A stretch of 64,000 nucleotides of DNA, taken from contig NC_091976.1 of NCBI RefSeq assembly GCF_036711975.1, positions 27,838,001-27,902,000 of the forward strand. Direction: 5' to 3'. The notes under the pieces were generated by a model that had not been told where the DNA came from, did no database searches, and worked only from the letters and a program-made list of their open reading frames with translations. Positions 1 to 11,589 of the stretch are shown here, piece after piece (the first letter of the stretch is position 1; each line of letters opens with the position of its first letter). The stretch is from Onthophagus taurus (taxonomy: Eukaryota; Arthropoda; Insecta; Coleoptera; Scarabaeidae). Both the position numbers and the translations under genes were made by a program.

Positions 1-252
1 ATACCTGGTCTTGAACCTAACTTAACTTCAAATAATCTTTCAAAATTACTAATAAGTAATTAAATTAAAATATAACAAAATTAACAATTTGGGGATATAA
101 ACAACACTGTGTTTAAATAAACTTGATAAATAAATGTAAAATAAATAATGCAAATTAAATAATCATTAAATTACAGTTTCCTGTTTTATAGCTGTCAAAT
201 TAATCTTGCTAAATTTGTTAAAAAAATCATTTTGAAGAAAATAAACCCAAAA

Positions 253-558
253 ATGTTACAAAATCTATTACGTTCTCATACTTTACCAAAAATTACTAGA
301 ATGTGGTACTCATCATCTAAAACAGTGTATAATAAACCAATGTCAGGGGGTGCTCCCGAACCTAACCTATCTGGCGTATCCGGATTAAGTAATAGGGTAA
401 TTGCATCAAATAATAATCCCGTCGGACCTGGAGCTGCCAAAAGCACCAATTACAAAAACCCGGAATACTTTTTATATAACAGGACGAGCTTTTTCGAGGC
501 TGAAATTGAAATGGCTAAATACCGATGTCCCCAACCTTCAAATAAGGCGAAATCATAA
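253..558 (+). CDS. NDUFV3: NDUFV3-like mitochondrial complex I small subunit
   Basis: A single-exon ORF of 101 residues. The N-terminus (MLQNLLRSHTLPKITRMWYS) is Arg/Ser/Thr-rich with no acidic residues, as expected of a mitochondrial targeting peptide. The C-terminus carries the hallmark of the NDUFV3 (9-10 kDa flavoprotein 3) family: a YKNPEYF..Y..TSFFEAEIEMAK segment followed by YRCPQPS, matching the family's YKN-(x)n-Y-x-FxDLxxELxKxRxPQPS pattern. NDUFV3 sits in the NADH-oxidising arm of complex I in the matrix. I start at the ATG at 253 because the in-frame extension to 232 uses TTG. An AATAAA lies at 613-618. The gene is tail-to-tail with the DNase II gene, stop codons 135 bp apart. The middle is low-complexity, as in short isoforms of the family. 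Identity rests on the C-terminal motif. Confidence 0.82.
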   Translation: MLQNLLRSHTLPKITRMWYSSSKTVYNKPMSGGAPEPNLSGVSGLSNRVIASNNNPVGPGAAKSTNYKNPEYFLYNRTSFFEAEIEMAKYRCPQPSNKAKS

Positions 559-612
559 AATGTATTTTGTTAAATTATTGTTTATTAATAGAAGTGGTGA
601 TAGAATTGTATA

Positions 613-647
613 AATAAAATTGAATTAAGATTTAACAAAATTTTATT
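613..647. promoter_or_regulatory. Facing polyadenylation signals of NDUFV3 and DNase II
   Basis: AATAAA on the plus strand at 613-618 (55 bp after the NDUFV3 stop) and its reverse complement at 642-647 (about 47 bp after the DNase II stop at 694). The two convergent transcripts therefore probably end within or just past each other's 3' UTR. Confidence 0.6.
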
Positions 648-693
648 ATGTAAAAAAATCCTAACCTAAATCTGTCAAATTTTTGACATAACC

Positions 694-1913
694 TCAACAT
701 GGTTGCGTTGAATTTACTGTTGATTTATAAGAAGTTGCGATTAATTTGTTTAATAAACATACTGTTCCTCCTCCTCTTTTAGATTGAGAATTTTCCCTGT
801 TAATATCTCCGACACAAATCCAATTGTATTGATCATTACTAGTTATGGCCCATTTCGAATGATCTAAAGCTGAATCAAAGACTACATTTGCACTAGTAAT
901 ATTAATCGATTTTATATTAAAGACACTAAAAGATTAAATAAAATCATTAATTATAATTGAAAAAAAAAATAATTATACCTAAAAGTTCTTGTACAGGTTG
1001 AATTAATTTTTCCTGGTCCTAATAACCAAGATTCCACCCATAAATTACTCAACAATGTGGGTGCTACCCAGTCCTCATAAAGTTCTTTCCCAAAATTCCT
1101 GGTTTTTGCAAATGATGTAAAAACTGTTCCATCAATTGATGTTATATTCTTTAAATTATACCAAGGTGGATTTGCAATAGGCACATTATTAATTACATCA
1201 TTTAAAAGAGGATAAGTCATTAAATAATCTGAAGGGATATTTTTAGCATAGATGTGAGGCTCATTATATAATAATTGAGTGCCTATTTCATTTAGACCTT
1301 TCGAATTTAGGGATATACATAAAAAACTTTGTCCGTATATTGTTCCAGTTTGAGGGTAAGAATAAATCGGATTTGGAGGTGGAAATCTTGGTACTGAATG
1401 AATCAACCATAATCCACCTTCTTTATTACCTAACACAACCCCTTTTGTGTGTCCACGATTTGAATTTGGGTTAGTTCCTGGTGGTTGATCGTTGTATAAA
1501 ATGTATAATGTGTTTGTTATCTAAAACATAAATTAATTAATAAATTACTTTGTGTAATAATTAATAATTACATTTCCATCGTATAAGGGTTGTAAAGTTT
1601 GTCCTACTATTGATCGAAATGAAGTAATTGGGTAATTAGATAATTTCCAAGTGTTTGTTGAAGTTGATGTTATATATACATAAGCAACTCCTCCGTTAAT
1701 TAATTTATTTTCTTTGTTCTTTTTGATGTGAGGGATTTTGTATAGAAAGAACCTAAAACATTATTAAATTTATATTTTAATACAAATTATTTTAATTCTT
1801 TACCAATCAATTGGTTGATTATCATGATCAACACATTGGATTGCTTCACTTTCATGAAATTTTCCAAGAAGAATTAATACTGTAAGAAGAAAAACATTAA
1901 AAATCACCCGCAT
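694..1913 (-). CDS. DNase2: Deoxyribonuclease II (acid DNase), four exons
   Basis: Exons on the minus strand: 1804-1913, 1572-1752, 979-1520 and 694-925, all with GT-AG borders; together 1065 nt, 354 residues, in frame. Residues 1-24 form a signal peptide, followed by QCVDHDNQPIDWFFLYKIP, the DNase II start of the mature chain (C..G/D..QPVDWF..YK.P). The first catalytic HxK motif is HTKG (His-121), followed by GNKEGGLWLIHSVPRFPP; the second is DHSKW (His-300), then WICVGDINR and KRGGGTVC, the conserved C-terminal signature. All catalytic landmarks are present and length matches the family (about 350-360), so it should be an active lysosomal or secreted acid endonuclease that degrades DNA of engulfed cells and gut contents. 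A minus-strand AATAAA is at 642-647. Single copy here. Confidence 0.93.
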
Positions 1914-2269
1914 TATTACAATTTTTAACTACTACTGAGGTTTTGGAACTTTAACCTTGAGTTTAAAACGTGAAATATGATTCTATTCTTCATTTAAGAA
2001 GATTAAATTTCTTATTTATAGATGTATTCATTATTAAAACATATGATTCATAAATTTGTTAATGTTATTTATCCTGTTTAAAATATGTGTGATAAAAGAG
2101 AGGTTAAATTAGATTTTAAATTATTTATGGGGAACCCCAAGGTCCGTTGAGAAACATACTGTATAAATAAGGTTCACTTAAGCAATACACAAAAATATAA
2201 AAAAAGATATAAAATAAAATAAAAAAAAACGTTAAAATATAAAGCGAAATATTAACGGTTATAATTTTA

Positions 2270-2830
2270 TTATTGTTAGGTTATCCAACTTGACTCGGTT
2301 ACCATGGTGATTAAGATCCAAATATTGCAGATGCTTGTCAAAATTGAATTTAAGTTTTTTTAAGAAAAAGGTCTTATTTAATTAGTTTAAAAGGCTGTAT
2401 TTAACTCAAAATTGGTTTATCTAGGGAATTATAAACAAGGTAAGTGGATTAAATCAAAAAAAGATATTTTTAATTTATTTCTCTTAATTAGAATCGATTT
2501 AAATTAATTACAATTAACGAATTTGTTATGAATGCGAGATAATCGTAAAGAATTCGAATTGTTTTAAAATTAATAAAAATTAGGTTAGAATTGATAAAAA
2601 AATCGGAATAAAATTTTATTATTTTAAGGTTATCCAACTTGACTCGGTTACCATGGTGATTAAGATCTAAATATTGCAGTTGCTTGTCAAAATTGACGTT
2701 GAATTTAAGTTTTTTTAATGAAAAACACGTAATTAATTGGATTTAAAGGTTGTATTTAATTCAAAATGGGGAAATGGATGAAATTATAAGCAAGGTAAGT
2801 GGATTAAATAAAAAAAAAATATTTTTAGAT
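2270..2830. repeat. Direct duplication, about 350 bp period
   Basis: A block beginning GGTTATCCAACTTGACTCGG at about 2279 recurs at about 2628 with few changes (TTACCATGGTGATTAAGAT follows in both). The end of each unit is also shared (CAAGGTAAGTGGATTAAAT near 2436 and 2791). No coding potential is visible. Probably two tandem copies of a non-coding element. Confidence 0.75.
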
Positions 2831-2989
2831 CAATTAAAATGTACAAGAATTTAGGGTTAAATAACAATTAAAACGAACTAACCCTAGACCTAGAACTAGA
2901 AAGTTTTAGGTTTAACTTTTAATTGTCGATGTTAACTTTAATATTATTATTATATCCGTAATCTTCGTAAAATAACTTTTAAAGTGAGT

Positions 2990-3680
2990 CCAAACTTGAC
3001 GCATTAATCTCAAAAAACCAAAAAGTTCGAACTGTCAACTTTTAATTTTGACATATTTGTCAACTTCATAAAAAATCCTTTAAAATGAATCCAAACTCGA
3101 CATATTTAACTTTAATATTAATGGAAATATAATCACTTCCGGTTTGAAACATCAACGTCAATTTTGACATATTTGTCATCTTCATTAAAAAACCTTTAAA
3201 ATGAGTCCAAACATGATGCACTTATCTCAAAAAACAAAAAAGTTTGAATAAAAAAACGTTAAATCCGAAGTTAGCAACAATGAAGATAGCAATTTAATTA
3301 TTAAATATTAATACCAACCTTAATTTTTAATTTTGTTGAATGTATTTTTGTTTTTGTGATACATTTTAAGGCATTTTATAAAAATTAAGAATTTGTCAAA
3401 ATGACATTGACATTTCAAACCGGAAGTTGCTTATATCTCAAGTAATATTGGAATTAAACGTATCATGTTTGGACTCATTTTAAAGGATTTTTCACGACGA
3501 TTACAAATATGTCAAAATTGACGTTGACATTTCTAACCGGAAGTTGAGCATAACTTCATTAATATTAAAGATAAATATGTCGTGTTTGTGCTCATTTTAA
3601 AGGATTTTTAATGAAGATTACAAATATGTCAAAATTGAGGTTGACATTTTAAATCTGAAGTTAGTTATCATATAATAGAC
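2990..3680. repeat. Foldback repeat of ~125-bp units in opposed orientation
   Basis: Units with the core CTTTAAAATGAGTCCAAAC plus CAATTTTGACATATTTGTCA run forward at about 3000-3240, then in reverse complement (TTTGGACTCATTTTAAAGGA, CAAATATGTCAAAATTGACG) at about 3390-3660. The remaining intergenic DNA from 1914 to 4320 is AT-rich and shows no gene. A relic of a CTAG-type repeat (see 21.7 kb) is at about 2878-2915. Confidence 0.7.
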
Positions 3681-4320
3681 AAATTGATAACTTTATGGTG
3701 TTCTTTTATGATGTATTCATTATTAAAAAAAACCATTAAAATGAGTCCAAACATGATGTTGCTAGATATCACTATGTTGTATATTTTTATTGCACTAAAA
3801 CTAGACTTAGTACTAGAAAAAATCTTTGGTGTCTAAAGGTGTCTTTTCTCTGCTAATATTACATTTAAAATGGATGTATTGTACATCAATGGATTCAGAA
3901 AAATAAACTCTATCCAATGACGCGAAAAAAATATAAGCAGCAATTTGAAAATCAAGGTTACAAAAATTTTAAAGGTTACAGAGGTTTCCAAAATATCAAA
4001 CCCTTTTTCAAAAGACTCCAGGTTTAATCAGAAAGTTTTTAGTTTAAAAATACATCCTCTTTAGAAAATTCTATCTTTAAGTGTACCACATAAAAATGCG
4101 AATAAGTTAAGTAGTTTATTCCACATAATAAAGGTTAGGAAACCCAAAAATTTGTGGTTATAAAACATTTTTTTATTATTTTATTTGCTTAACTTAAAAA
4201 ATACTGGACAATGATTATAATTTCACAATAGATATAAAATTTAAAAGGTTCACAATCACACTCATACAACAAAAATAAAGTTTTTTTTCTTTATTATTAA
4301 TAACACTAATGGAAATAAAT

Positions 4321-5324
4321 TTAAGAACTCGTATGAGATATCACCAACCACGATATAATAAAATAAAATAAGCACATTGGATACACAGCAAGACCCTTTC
4401 TGCCAGGTTTTTGACTATCTCCAAGAAAAATCATTGAAGCTACAAAAAAAATCAATTAAAACTCAATATAATATTAAAACTAAAAGCATTTTTTTGTTAC
4501 CATAAGTAGCCCAAGCAAATCCTCCCATTGAAACTGCAAATCTAATAAAAAACAACAAATTCGTTTGTTCCACTAATAAAATTACGCGACAAACGATTAA
4601 TGAAATTGTTGTTGGAAGGAGGCAATAACCCAAAACACACACACTTTGAAAAAATGAACTAAAAAAATTAAACATTAGTGATTGCATTAAAAAATTAGTA
4701 TTTCTTTTACATATTTCCACCTAATAATTTAGAATTTAATGTGACTATCATAGAACCTATCCATACGATTACAAAAACTTCAGCAAATTCTGGACCACCA
4801 TCGTTTGTGTCATCTGCTGTATTTGATCCTTGTAAAATCCTAAAAGAATATCTCATAAAATTCGTTTTAACTTAGATTTTTTAATAAATACATTGCCATA
4901 AAAGTACATAAAACTAAAGGTCCCCATAAATCCCCTAAAAAAAAGGATTAATTAGATACCTCAATAAAAGAAAATTAAATAAAGAACTTTACATTCTTTA
5001 AGAAGTGTTTTCTTCTCTTTAGGAAATAAAACATAAGCAAATTTAACACCAACAGCTTTTAAATCTCTTAGCTAAAAAATAAATATTTATTAAATTTTTA
5101 ATTATTGCTTTTAAGCTTTTAAAACGTTACTATTGTGTCCTTAATTGGTTCATCTAAAGTATTAAATGCGGGTTCGCCAGGTTTGGCCCCTTTTTGCATC
5201 CCAGGAATCGTCATTTCACCTTCAACATAACCCCCAACATCCTCAAACATCTAAAAGAAAAAATCATTTTACCCAAAAACTTAATTACGTGTTTTTCGTT
5301 TACCTCCAGCTTTGTATCATTCAT
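4321..5324 (-). CDS. YIPF6: YIPF6-like Golgi membrane protein (Yip1 family), seven exons
   Basis: Exons on the minus strand: 5304-5324, 5131-5250, 4993-5071, 4892-4934, 4711-4839, 4501-4658 and 4321-4439; 669 nt, 222 residues, GT-AG throughout. The model reads with YIPF6 along its whole length: STLDEP-type segment (TLDEPIKDTILRDLKAVGVK), DLWGPLVLC, GGPEFAEVFVIVW, TLNSKLLGGN, FFQSVCVLGYCLLP, and a C-terminal LAVYPMCLFYFIISW. Five membrane segments can be counted from residue ~77 onward, after a soluble cytosolic N-terminus, the usual Yip1 topology. Family members act in Golgi membrane traffic with Rab GTPases. For the exon 4 donor I chose GCAAT/GTATTT (4891) over a later GT because only that keeps the family alignment (FMAMILQGSNTADD). 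Introns are 52-180 bp. Confidence 0.93.
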
Positions 5325-5757
5325 TTTTCCGAGATTTTTTCTTCGAAAATCCTGAAAACTTTGTAATATTTACCTCGTGTCAGTTCCTGTCATTTAACTG
5401 TCAACGATTTTTTGATGACAACATTAGATTAGTTTCGAATCGTTTTAAATCGGGATCTGTTTTATCAACGTGATAAGTCAATTTTTGTAAGATAAATTAA
5501 TTAATTTGTTAATGAAAAGATTTAATTTATGTTTTATTTGAAAGTTTGGAGTTTTATATTTATGATGGGGTGATGATTTTAAGTTGGGATTGATTCTAAA
5601 TGATGGGAAAATGAAAAGTTTATGGTGAACTTTTGTAGTTTCGGATAACCGTAGTTTCTTGGGTTAGAAAGGTTGCGGTAGATGTCGCTTTAGTTTTATT
5701 TGAATTTAAAATTTTACTTTATTAAAATTAATTAAATGATTAATACATATTAGGGAA
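5325..5757. other. Intergenic DNA upstream of YIPF6
   Basis: AT-rich. Contains the presumptive YIPF6 promoter (minus strand, just right of 5324), including TGACAG/CTGTCA-type motifs around 5370-5405. No other gene seen. Confidence 0.4.
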
Positions 5758-5850
5758 ATATATATTGCATATATAGATCTGAGAAAAGCGTTCGATATGG
5801 TCTAGCTTCAGAAATTATGGATTGAACTAGAGCTAGATGGAACATCTAGA
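5758..5850 (+). pseudogene. Non-LTR reverse transcriptase scrap
   Basis: The frame starting at 5769 reads AYIDLRKAFDMV, then a stop, then LQKLWIELELDG. D-L-x-K-A-F-D is RT motif 3 (first catalytic Asp) of non-LTR retroelements; the stop stands where Trp is expected. About 90 bp survive before the satellite begins. Confidence 0.65.
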
Positions 5851-8398
5851 ACCAGTCGTATCTCAGGAACTAAGTGAGATATCAATTTGGCATAAAAAGC
5901 ATTTTAAAGCGAATTTAATTAACTTTTATCATGTTCAAGCTCATTTCTTCAAAACTACAAATGTTGGTGTTATCATTGTTTGAATTAAACTATGTACAAC
6001 CACAATTTTAGATATCAAGCTAAAAGATAGTAATCTCTAACGAACTATATCTCAAGATTGAAGTGAGATATCAATTGGGGATAAAAATCATTTTAAAGCA
6101 AATTTAATTGACTTTTAATATGTTCAAGGTCATTTCTTCAAATCTATAAACTTGGGTGTTATGACTTTTTGAATTAAACTACGTACAACCTCAATTTTAG
6201 ATGTCAAGCTAAAAGACAGTAATCTCTAACGAACTATATCTCAAGAATGAAGTGAGATATCAATTTGAGATAAAAAGCATTTTAAAGCAAATTTAATTGA
6301 CTTGCAATATGTTCCAGATCATCTCTTTAAATCTTCAAATTTCCGAGTTACACTATTTTGACATCAATCACAAATATTAATCAGAAAAACATCAATGTTT
6401 AAAGAGTCGTATCTCAAGAATTAATTTAGATGTCAAGTTGAGATAAAAAGCATTTGAAAGGAAATTTAATTGACTTTTATGACGTTCAAGGTTATTTCTT
6501 TAAACTTTAAAATGTTGAAGTTGTCATTTTTTGACTCAATCACCATCACAGAGGTTAAGTTAAAAAACATCAATCTTTAAACGACCGTATCTCAAGAACT
6601 AATTGAGATATCGATTTGATTTAAAAAATATTTGAAAGCAAATTTAATCTATATTTAACGCGTTCAAGATCATCTCTTTAAATCTTTAAATTTCCGAGTT
6701 ACACTATTTTGACATCAATCACAAATATTAATCAGAAAAACATCAATGTTTAAAGAGTCGTATCTCAAGAATTAATTGAGATATCAAGTTGAGATAAAAA
6801 GCATTTGAAAGGAAATTTAATTGACTTTTATGACGTTCAAGGTTATTTCTTTAAACTTTAAAATGTTGAAGTTGTCATTTTTTGACTCAATCACCATCAC
6901 AGAGGTTAAGTTAAAAAACATCAATCTTTAAACGATCGTATCTCAAGAACTAATTGAGATATCGATTTGATTTAAAAAATATTTGAAAGCAAATTTAATC
7001 TATATTTAACGCGTTCAAGATCATCTCTTTAAATCTACAAATTTCCGAGTTACACTATTTTGACATCAATCACAAATATTAATCAGAAAAATATCAATGT
7101 TTAAAGGGTCGTATCTCAAGAATTAATTGAGATATCAATTTGGGATAAAAAGCATTTGAAGGGAAATTTAATTAACTTTTATGGTGTTCAAGGTTATTTC
7201 TTTAAACTTTAAAATGTTGAAGTTGTCATTTTTTGACTCAATCACTATCACATAGGTTAAGTTAAAAAAACATCAATCTTTAAACGATCGTATCTCAAGA
7301 ACTAATTGAGATATCGATTTGATTTAAAAAGTATTTGAAAGCAAATTTAATCTATATTTAACGCGTTTAAGATCATCTCTTTAAATCTTCAAATTTCCGA
7401 GATACACTATTTTGACATCAATCACAAATATTAACCAAAAAAACATCAATGTTTAAAGAGTCGTATCTCAAGAATTAATTGAGATATCAATTTGGGATAA
7501 AAAGCATTTGAAAGGAAATTTAATTGACTTTTATGACGTTCAAGGTTATTTCTTTAAACTTTAAAATGTTGAAGTTGTCATTTTTTAACTCAATCACCAT
7601 CACAGAGGTTAAGTTAAAAAAACATCAATCTTTAAACGATCGTATCTCAAGAACTAATTGAGATATCGATTTGATTTAAAAAATATTTGAAAGCAAATTT
7701 AATCTATATTTAACGCATTCAAGATTATCTCTTTAAATCTTCAAATTTCCGAGTTACACTATTTTGACATCAATCACAAATATTAATCAGAAAGATATCA
7801 ATGTTTAAAGAGTCGTATCTCAAGAATTAATTGAGATATCAATTTGGGATAAAAAGCATTTGAAAGGAAATTTAATTGACTTTTATGACGTTCAAGGTTA
7901 TTTCTTTAAACTTTAAAATGTTGAAGTTGTCATTTTTTGACTCAATCACCATCACAGAGGTTAAGTTAAAAAACATCAATCTTTAAACGATCGTATCTCA
8001 AGAACTAATTGAGATATCGATTTGATTTAAAAAGCATTTGAAAGCAAATTTAATCTATATTTAACGCATTCAAGATCATCTCTTTAAATCTTCAAATTTC
8101 CGAGTTACACTATTTTGACATCAATCACAAATATTAATCAGAAAAACATCAATGTTTAAAGATCTTAAGAATTAATTGAGATATCAAGCTGAGATAAAAA
8201 GCATTTGGAAGAAAATTTAATTGACTTTTATGATGTACCACCATTAAGTTAAAAAACATCGATCGTTAAACGACCGTATCTCAAGAACTAATTGAGATAT
8301 CGATTTGATTTAAAAAGCATTTGAAAGCAAATTTAATCTATATTTAACGCGTCCAAGATCATCTCTTTAAATGTTAAAATTTCCGAGTTACACTATTT
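5850..8398. repeat. Satellite array, alternating 178/173-bp monomers (351-bp dimer)
   Basis: Monomers start at the core GTATCTCAAGAACTAATTGA at 6409, 6587, 6760, 6938, 7111, 7290, 7463, 7642, 7814, 7993 and 8276. Spacings alternate 178-179 and 172-173, so two monomer types form a higher-order dimer (type 1 continues GACATCAATCACAAATATTA; type 2 GACTCAATCACCATCACAGA). The left edge (5850-6400) has three older, longer units of about 187-190 bp. One monomer near 8170-8240 carries internal deletions. The core is an imperfect palindrome, ATCTCAA-(7)-TTGAGAT. The right end runs into the last codons of gene A. Confidence 0.93.
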
Positions 8399-10011
8399 TA
8401 TGTTTATAATCAATTCTTCCTTTAATGAAAGAGTTGCATTTAAATTGTTGGCAATTTCCATTATTAACAGCAACCATTATTTTTTTTAACTCCTCGGTTT
8501 TTTCTGTGATTTCTTGTTCTCTGGGTGATAAATAAAAATAAAGAGACACATTTAGTAGATTTCTAAGCAAGTATTACGTCAATAATGTTACTAGCACCTA
8601 CTTTTCCACGTAAGTTTCTAGCAGATGTTCTGCGTTTTCTTCCGGATTTTTCGAATAGCCAGCACCTAACAACAATTCGCATAGAATTCGATGATCGCAA
8701 CCTTTCCTCTTAAAATCTCTCGCCAATTTCGAAGAATAAACCAATTGCATTTTGGATTTGGTTTCAATTTCAGTTTCTTTTTCATTTTTGTTAAGATTTC
8801 CATCTACCCTCGAACGACTTTGCCTATATACAATAAAGAAAAAATAAAAATAAATAAATTTTTTTTAAATAAATTGTTTTAAATAAGGAAAGAAAGAAGA
8901 AAGTGTTCTTCTAACTTTCACATTTTATCGTGCAAACGCACGAGCCATCCACTAGACACAAAATTGTTAAATAGAGAATGTGATGTGTTTAGAATGTTAG
9001 AAAATAACTTCCGGTCAACGATCTTCTCAAATCGTTAATTACGGAACAAATCAATTGCCCTACTTTTTCGGTCGAAAAGAAAAAAGAAATTAAAAAATCT
9101 TTATCGAAGAACGGACTCGATTCTCTCGGTGTTTCTCGGTGAAGGTTACTTTTGTTGATTGATCGATGGCCTTTGTGTCCTCCAAAATAAACATAAACTT
9201 ACGCGTTACTAACGTTGTTTATAGGTGTAATGCTGATTACGTTAGGTATTAAAGTGCTGAGAAGAATCCCGATTGGTACAAAAGTCGTTAAAAATTTTAC
9301 GATTTTCTTCCAGGGGAATTGATTTTCTAATTCGTAAGGTTTTTCTTGAACTTCTAACTCGTAATTGTATTCCGGGCGATATCTTCTTTCATCATTACCA
9401 CCTTCGTATTTTTCAAGTTGCGTGAAGCTTTGGGGGTTTTGATATTCACCATGGTTTATATACTCTGTTATTGGTGGTTGCATACCAATGTTATCATCTT
9501 GTTTTTTATTGTGCGTAGAAGTAGAAGATGGATTTATGTTGTAATTGTAATAATTTTTGTAATAATCGGTTGATACAAATGGATAAGGATGAATATTTTT
9601 TTGTTGAGATTCAGGAAATTTTATTTCTTTGTTATAAGATTGGGTGTTCCAATTAATCTCTTTTTGGTGGGAATTTGAGAAAAATTTAGCTTCAGGAAAT
9701 TCTACTTTCGGACTCGGTTTAAAATCATTCATTTTTTTCTTTTCACCTTGATTCCCGATGTTTATTTTGATGTTTTTCTCATTTTCATTTTTAAGATTAC
9801 TTCGTATCATTGGTTGAACAATTCTTTCTATTGTCAAATTTTTTTCAAACAGTTTAGTATCATTTTCGATTAATTTAGATGTATCGTTAGGTTGTAAAAC
9901 TTGAATCGTTTTATTTAAAGTCTCATTTTTTGGATTTTCTTGAGCTTTCACACCAAAGTTAACACAAAGAACTAAAACTAACACAATCACCTTTTTATTC
10001 GAGAGATACAT
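8388..10011 (-). CDS. Gene A: secreted/membrane protein with C-terminal four-Cys module
   Basis: Family not recognised. Minus-strand exons 9203-10011, 8602-8823 and 8388-8520 give 387 residues. The exon 1 donor (GC/GTAAGT) and exon 3 acceptor (pyrimidine tract then CCCAG) are strong; an alternative acceptor about 38 bp upstream is also in frame. Residues 1-23 are a signal peptide. Then come an Asn/Lys/Pro/Tyr-rich region with several N-x-T/S sites, a hydrophobic segment (FLTTFVPIGILLSTLIPNVI, about 238-258), a charged linker, and C312-x5-C318-E followed after 48 residues by C367-x4-C372. Genes B and C have the same cysteine layout, so this is inferred to be a paralogue on the opposite strand. 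The last codons (K-I-V-stop) lie in satellite sequence. The C-E-type motif recalls DM4/DM12 insect proteins, but I would not assign it. Confidence 0.8.
8824..9202 (-). other. Gene A intron 1
   Basis: 379-bp AT-rich intron between exons 2 and 1 of gene A. Nothing else is supported; a 63-codon ORF on the other strand is a shadow of exon 2 plus intron. Confidence 0.6.
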
Positions 10012-10264
10012 CGTAAAATGAAACGATGTTATGTTTTCTGGTTTTATTTATAAATTTTAGTTTCTATTATTTATGGTCAACGGTCTATAAAATGTCTTTT
10101 GTTCTCTTTACAATGCAATAATGATGGTAAATGCAATAAGACAATCGTTTTGGATAAAAAGTAGAAAGTTTTTTTTTTGTTTAAAATGATTTTATGGTCT
10201 AAATAAAAAAATAATTTTATAATTTTATTTACTCAATAAACCAAAATTACTGTATTTTGGTTAA

Positions 10265-10885
10265 TATAAACCCCAATGTTTCTAGTTCTAGGTGTAGTGT
10301 TAGTTCTAGTGCTAGTGTCAGCTCTAGATTAGAACCATTTGGTTTCATACCAATTAATTTTTTTCCATATTTCTATTTTATTAACATATTTTATCTTTGC
10401 TATATAACCTAAAAGTATTTGCAATTAATTAGAATCATTTTGACACACAACAGCAACCTTTTTCTGTTTTCTAGTATCTTTGAAAAACTTTCAAAAAACA
10501 TCAAATTCATTTTTTTTTAATCCTAGCATCCAAATTAAGTTTCCTAAAGAAGTTTTTAATTAATTTGGTCAACTTTCCTCATGATTCAAAATTTTTGAAA
10601 TTTCTGGAAAGCATCCCCTCCAATTTTATTCACTTATTTTATTTTTGCCATATCAGCTGAAAGTGTTTGCAATCAATTAAAATCATTTTGACACACAACA
10701 GCAACCTTTTTCTGTTTCCCAGCATCTTTGAAACACTTTCAAAAAACATCAAAAGCAGTTCTTTCATCTTAATTAAGTGTCGTAAGGATGCTTTTAATTG
10801 TTATTCAGCTCCACATTGTTGCATATTTTTCTTGAACTAACACTAGACCTAGAACTAGAAACATTCGGGTTTAGCCGGTATGGAT
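10265..10885. mobile_element. MITE-like element with CTAG-rich inverted ends
   Basis: Left end AATGTTTCTAGTTCTAGGTG (about 10275) and right end ACCTAGAACTAGAAACATTC (about 10847) are inverted copies of one another and match the arms of the palindromic array at 21.7-24.0 kb, including the flanking GGGTTTAGCC. Inside are two direct copies, about 245 bp apart, of a segment containing TTTTGACACACAACAGCAAC (about 10437 and 10681). No ORF. A single dispersed copy of the unit amplified in gene B intron 1. Confidence 0.7.
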
Positions 10886-11338
10886 AGATATAAAATTTAT
10901 GTGCAGTTAATAAATGAAATATTTTTTAACTTGCAAAATAAAATAAAAGAAATTTCTAATTTTCTAATTGAAATTTAAAGATCTAGTAAAGATCGTTTTT
11001 ATCCACGCAATTTACAAATAGAGAAGATTGAAAAGTAAAAGTCGGTTACTTTACTCCTGCGGAACCAAAGCTTGTTTCAAGCAGAAAAAGCCTAATTACC
11101 TTCCATCACTCGCCTCGTGTCGGTATGGACCATTTCACACGGAAGATCTTTCTTGGGAATAATTAGAGAGTATCTAGGAAAAATATAATGTATTGTTTAC
11201 TGTGTTTTTTCTTCTATACTTTAAACTAGGACAAAAATATTGAGGAAATCAAATTATTAGTAAAGAAACTTTTTTTAATTAAAAACGTTTTTTTTATTCA
11301 TTTCTTATTGAAAGAAAATATTTGTCTAAATTCATCCA

Positions 11339-11535
11339 TCTGGACCTATAGCAGAAGTGTTATAAGCAGAACTTGCACTAGGAGGCTTATTCGAATTGTC
11401 TAAACTAGATACATCCTCTAATTCTTGAGATATAGCTATCTAATTATTGAGCAATTGATAGGATTGAGTTCTAACTTTTGTCATGTTTGATTCTAATACT
11501 ATATGGAAAGTTATTTTTGAAATTCTGCTCTGTCA
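11339..11535 (-). pseudogene. Decayed coding fragment, Ser/Asn-rich C-terminus
   Basis: One minus-strand frame runs about 65 codons with a single TAG, ending SSLDNSNKPPSASSAYNTSA then IGPDG and a TGA. The composition (acidic, then Ser/Pro/Asn-rich tail) looks like a real protein end, not random AT-rich DNA. No family recognised. Directly upstream on that strand is GGTTGGATTAGGTTGGGTTGG. Could be a retrocopy remnant or part of the neighbouring retroelement. Confidence 0.35.
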
Positions 11536-11589
11536 TTAACCAACCCAACCTAATCCAACCTTTTTTTTACGAGGTCAGGAAAAATCTGT

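Noticed and set aside
5850..8398. CRISPR-like regular repeats
   Set aside because: Tandem monomers have no unique spacers and the context is a spliced eukaryotic genome.
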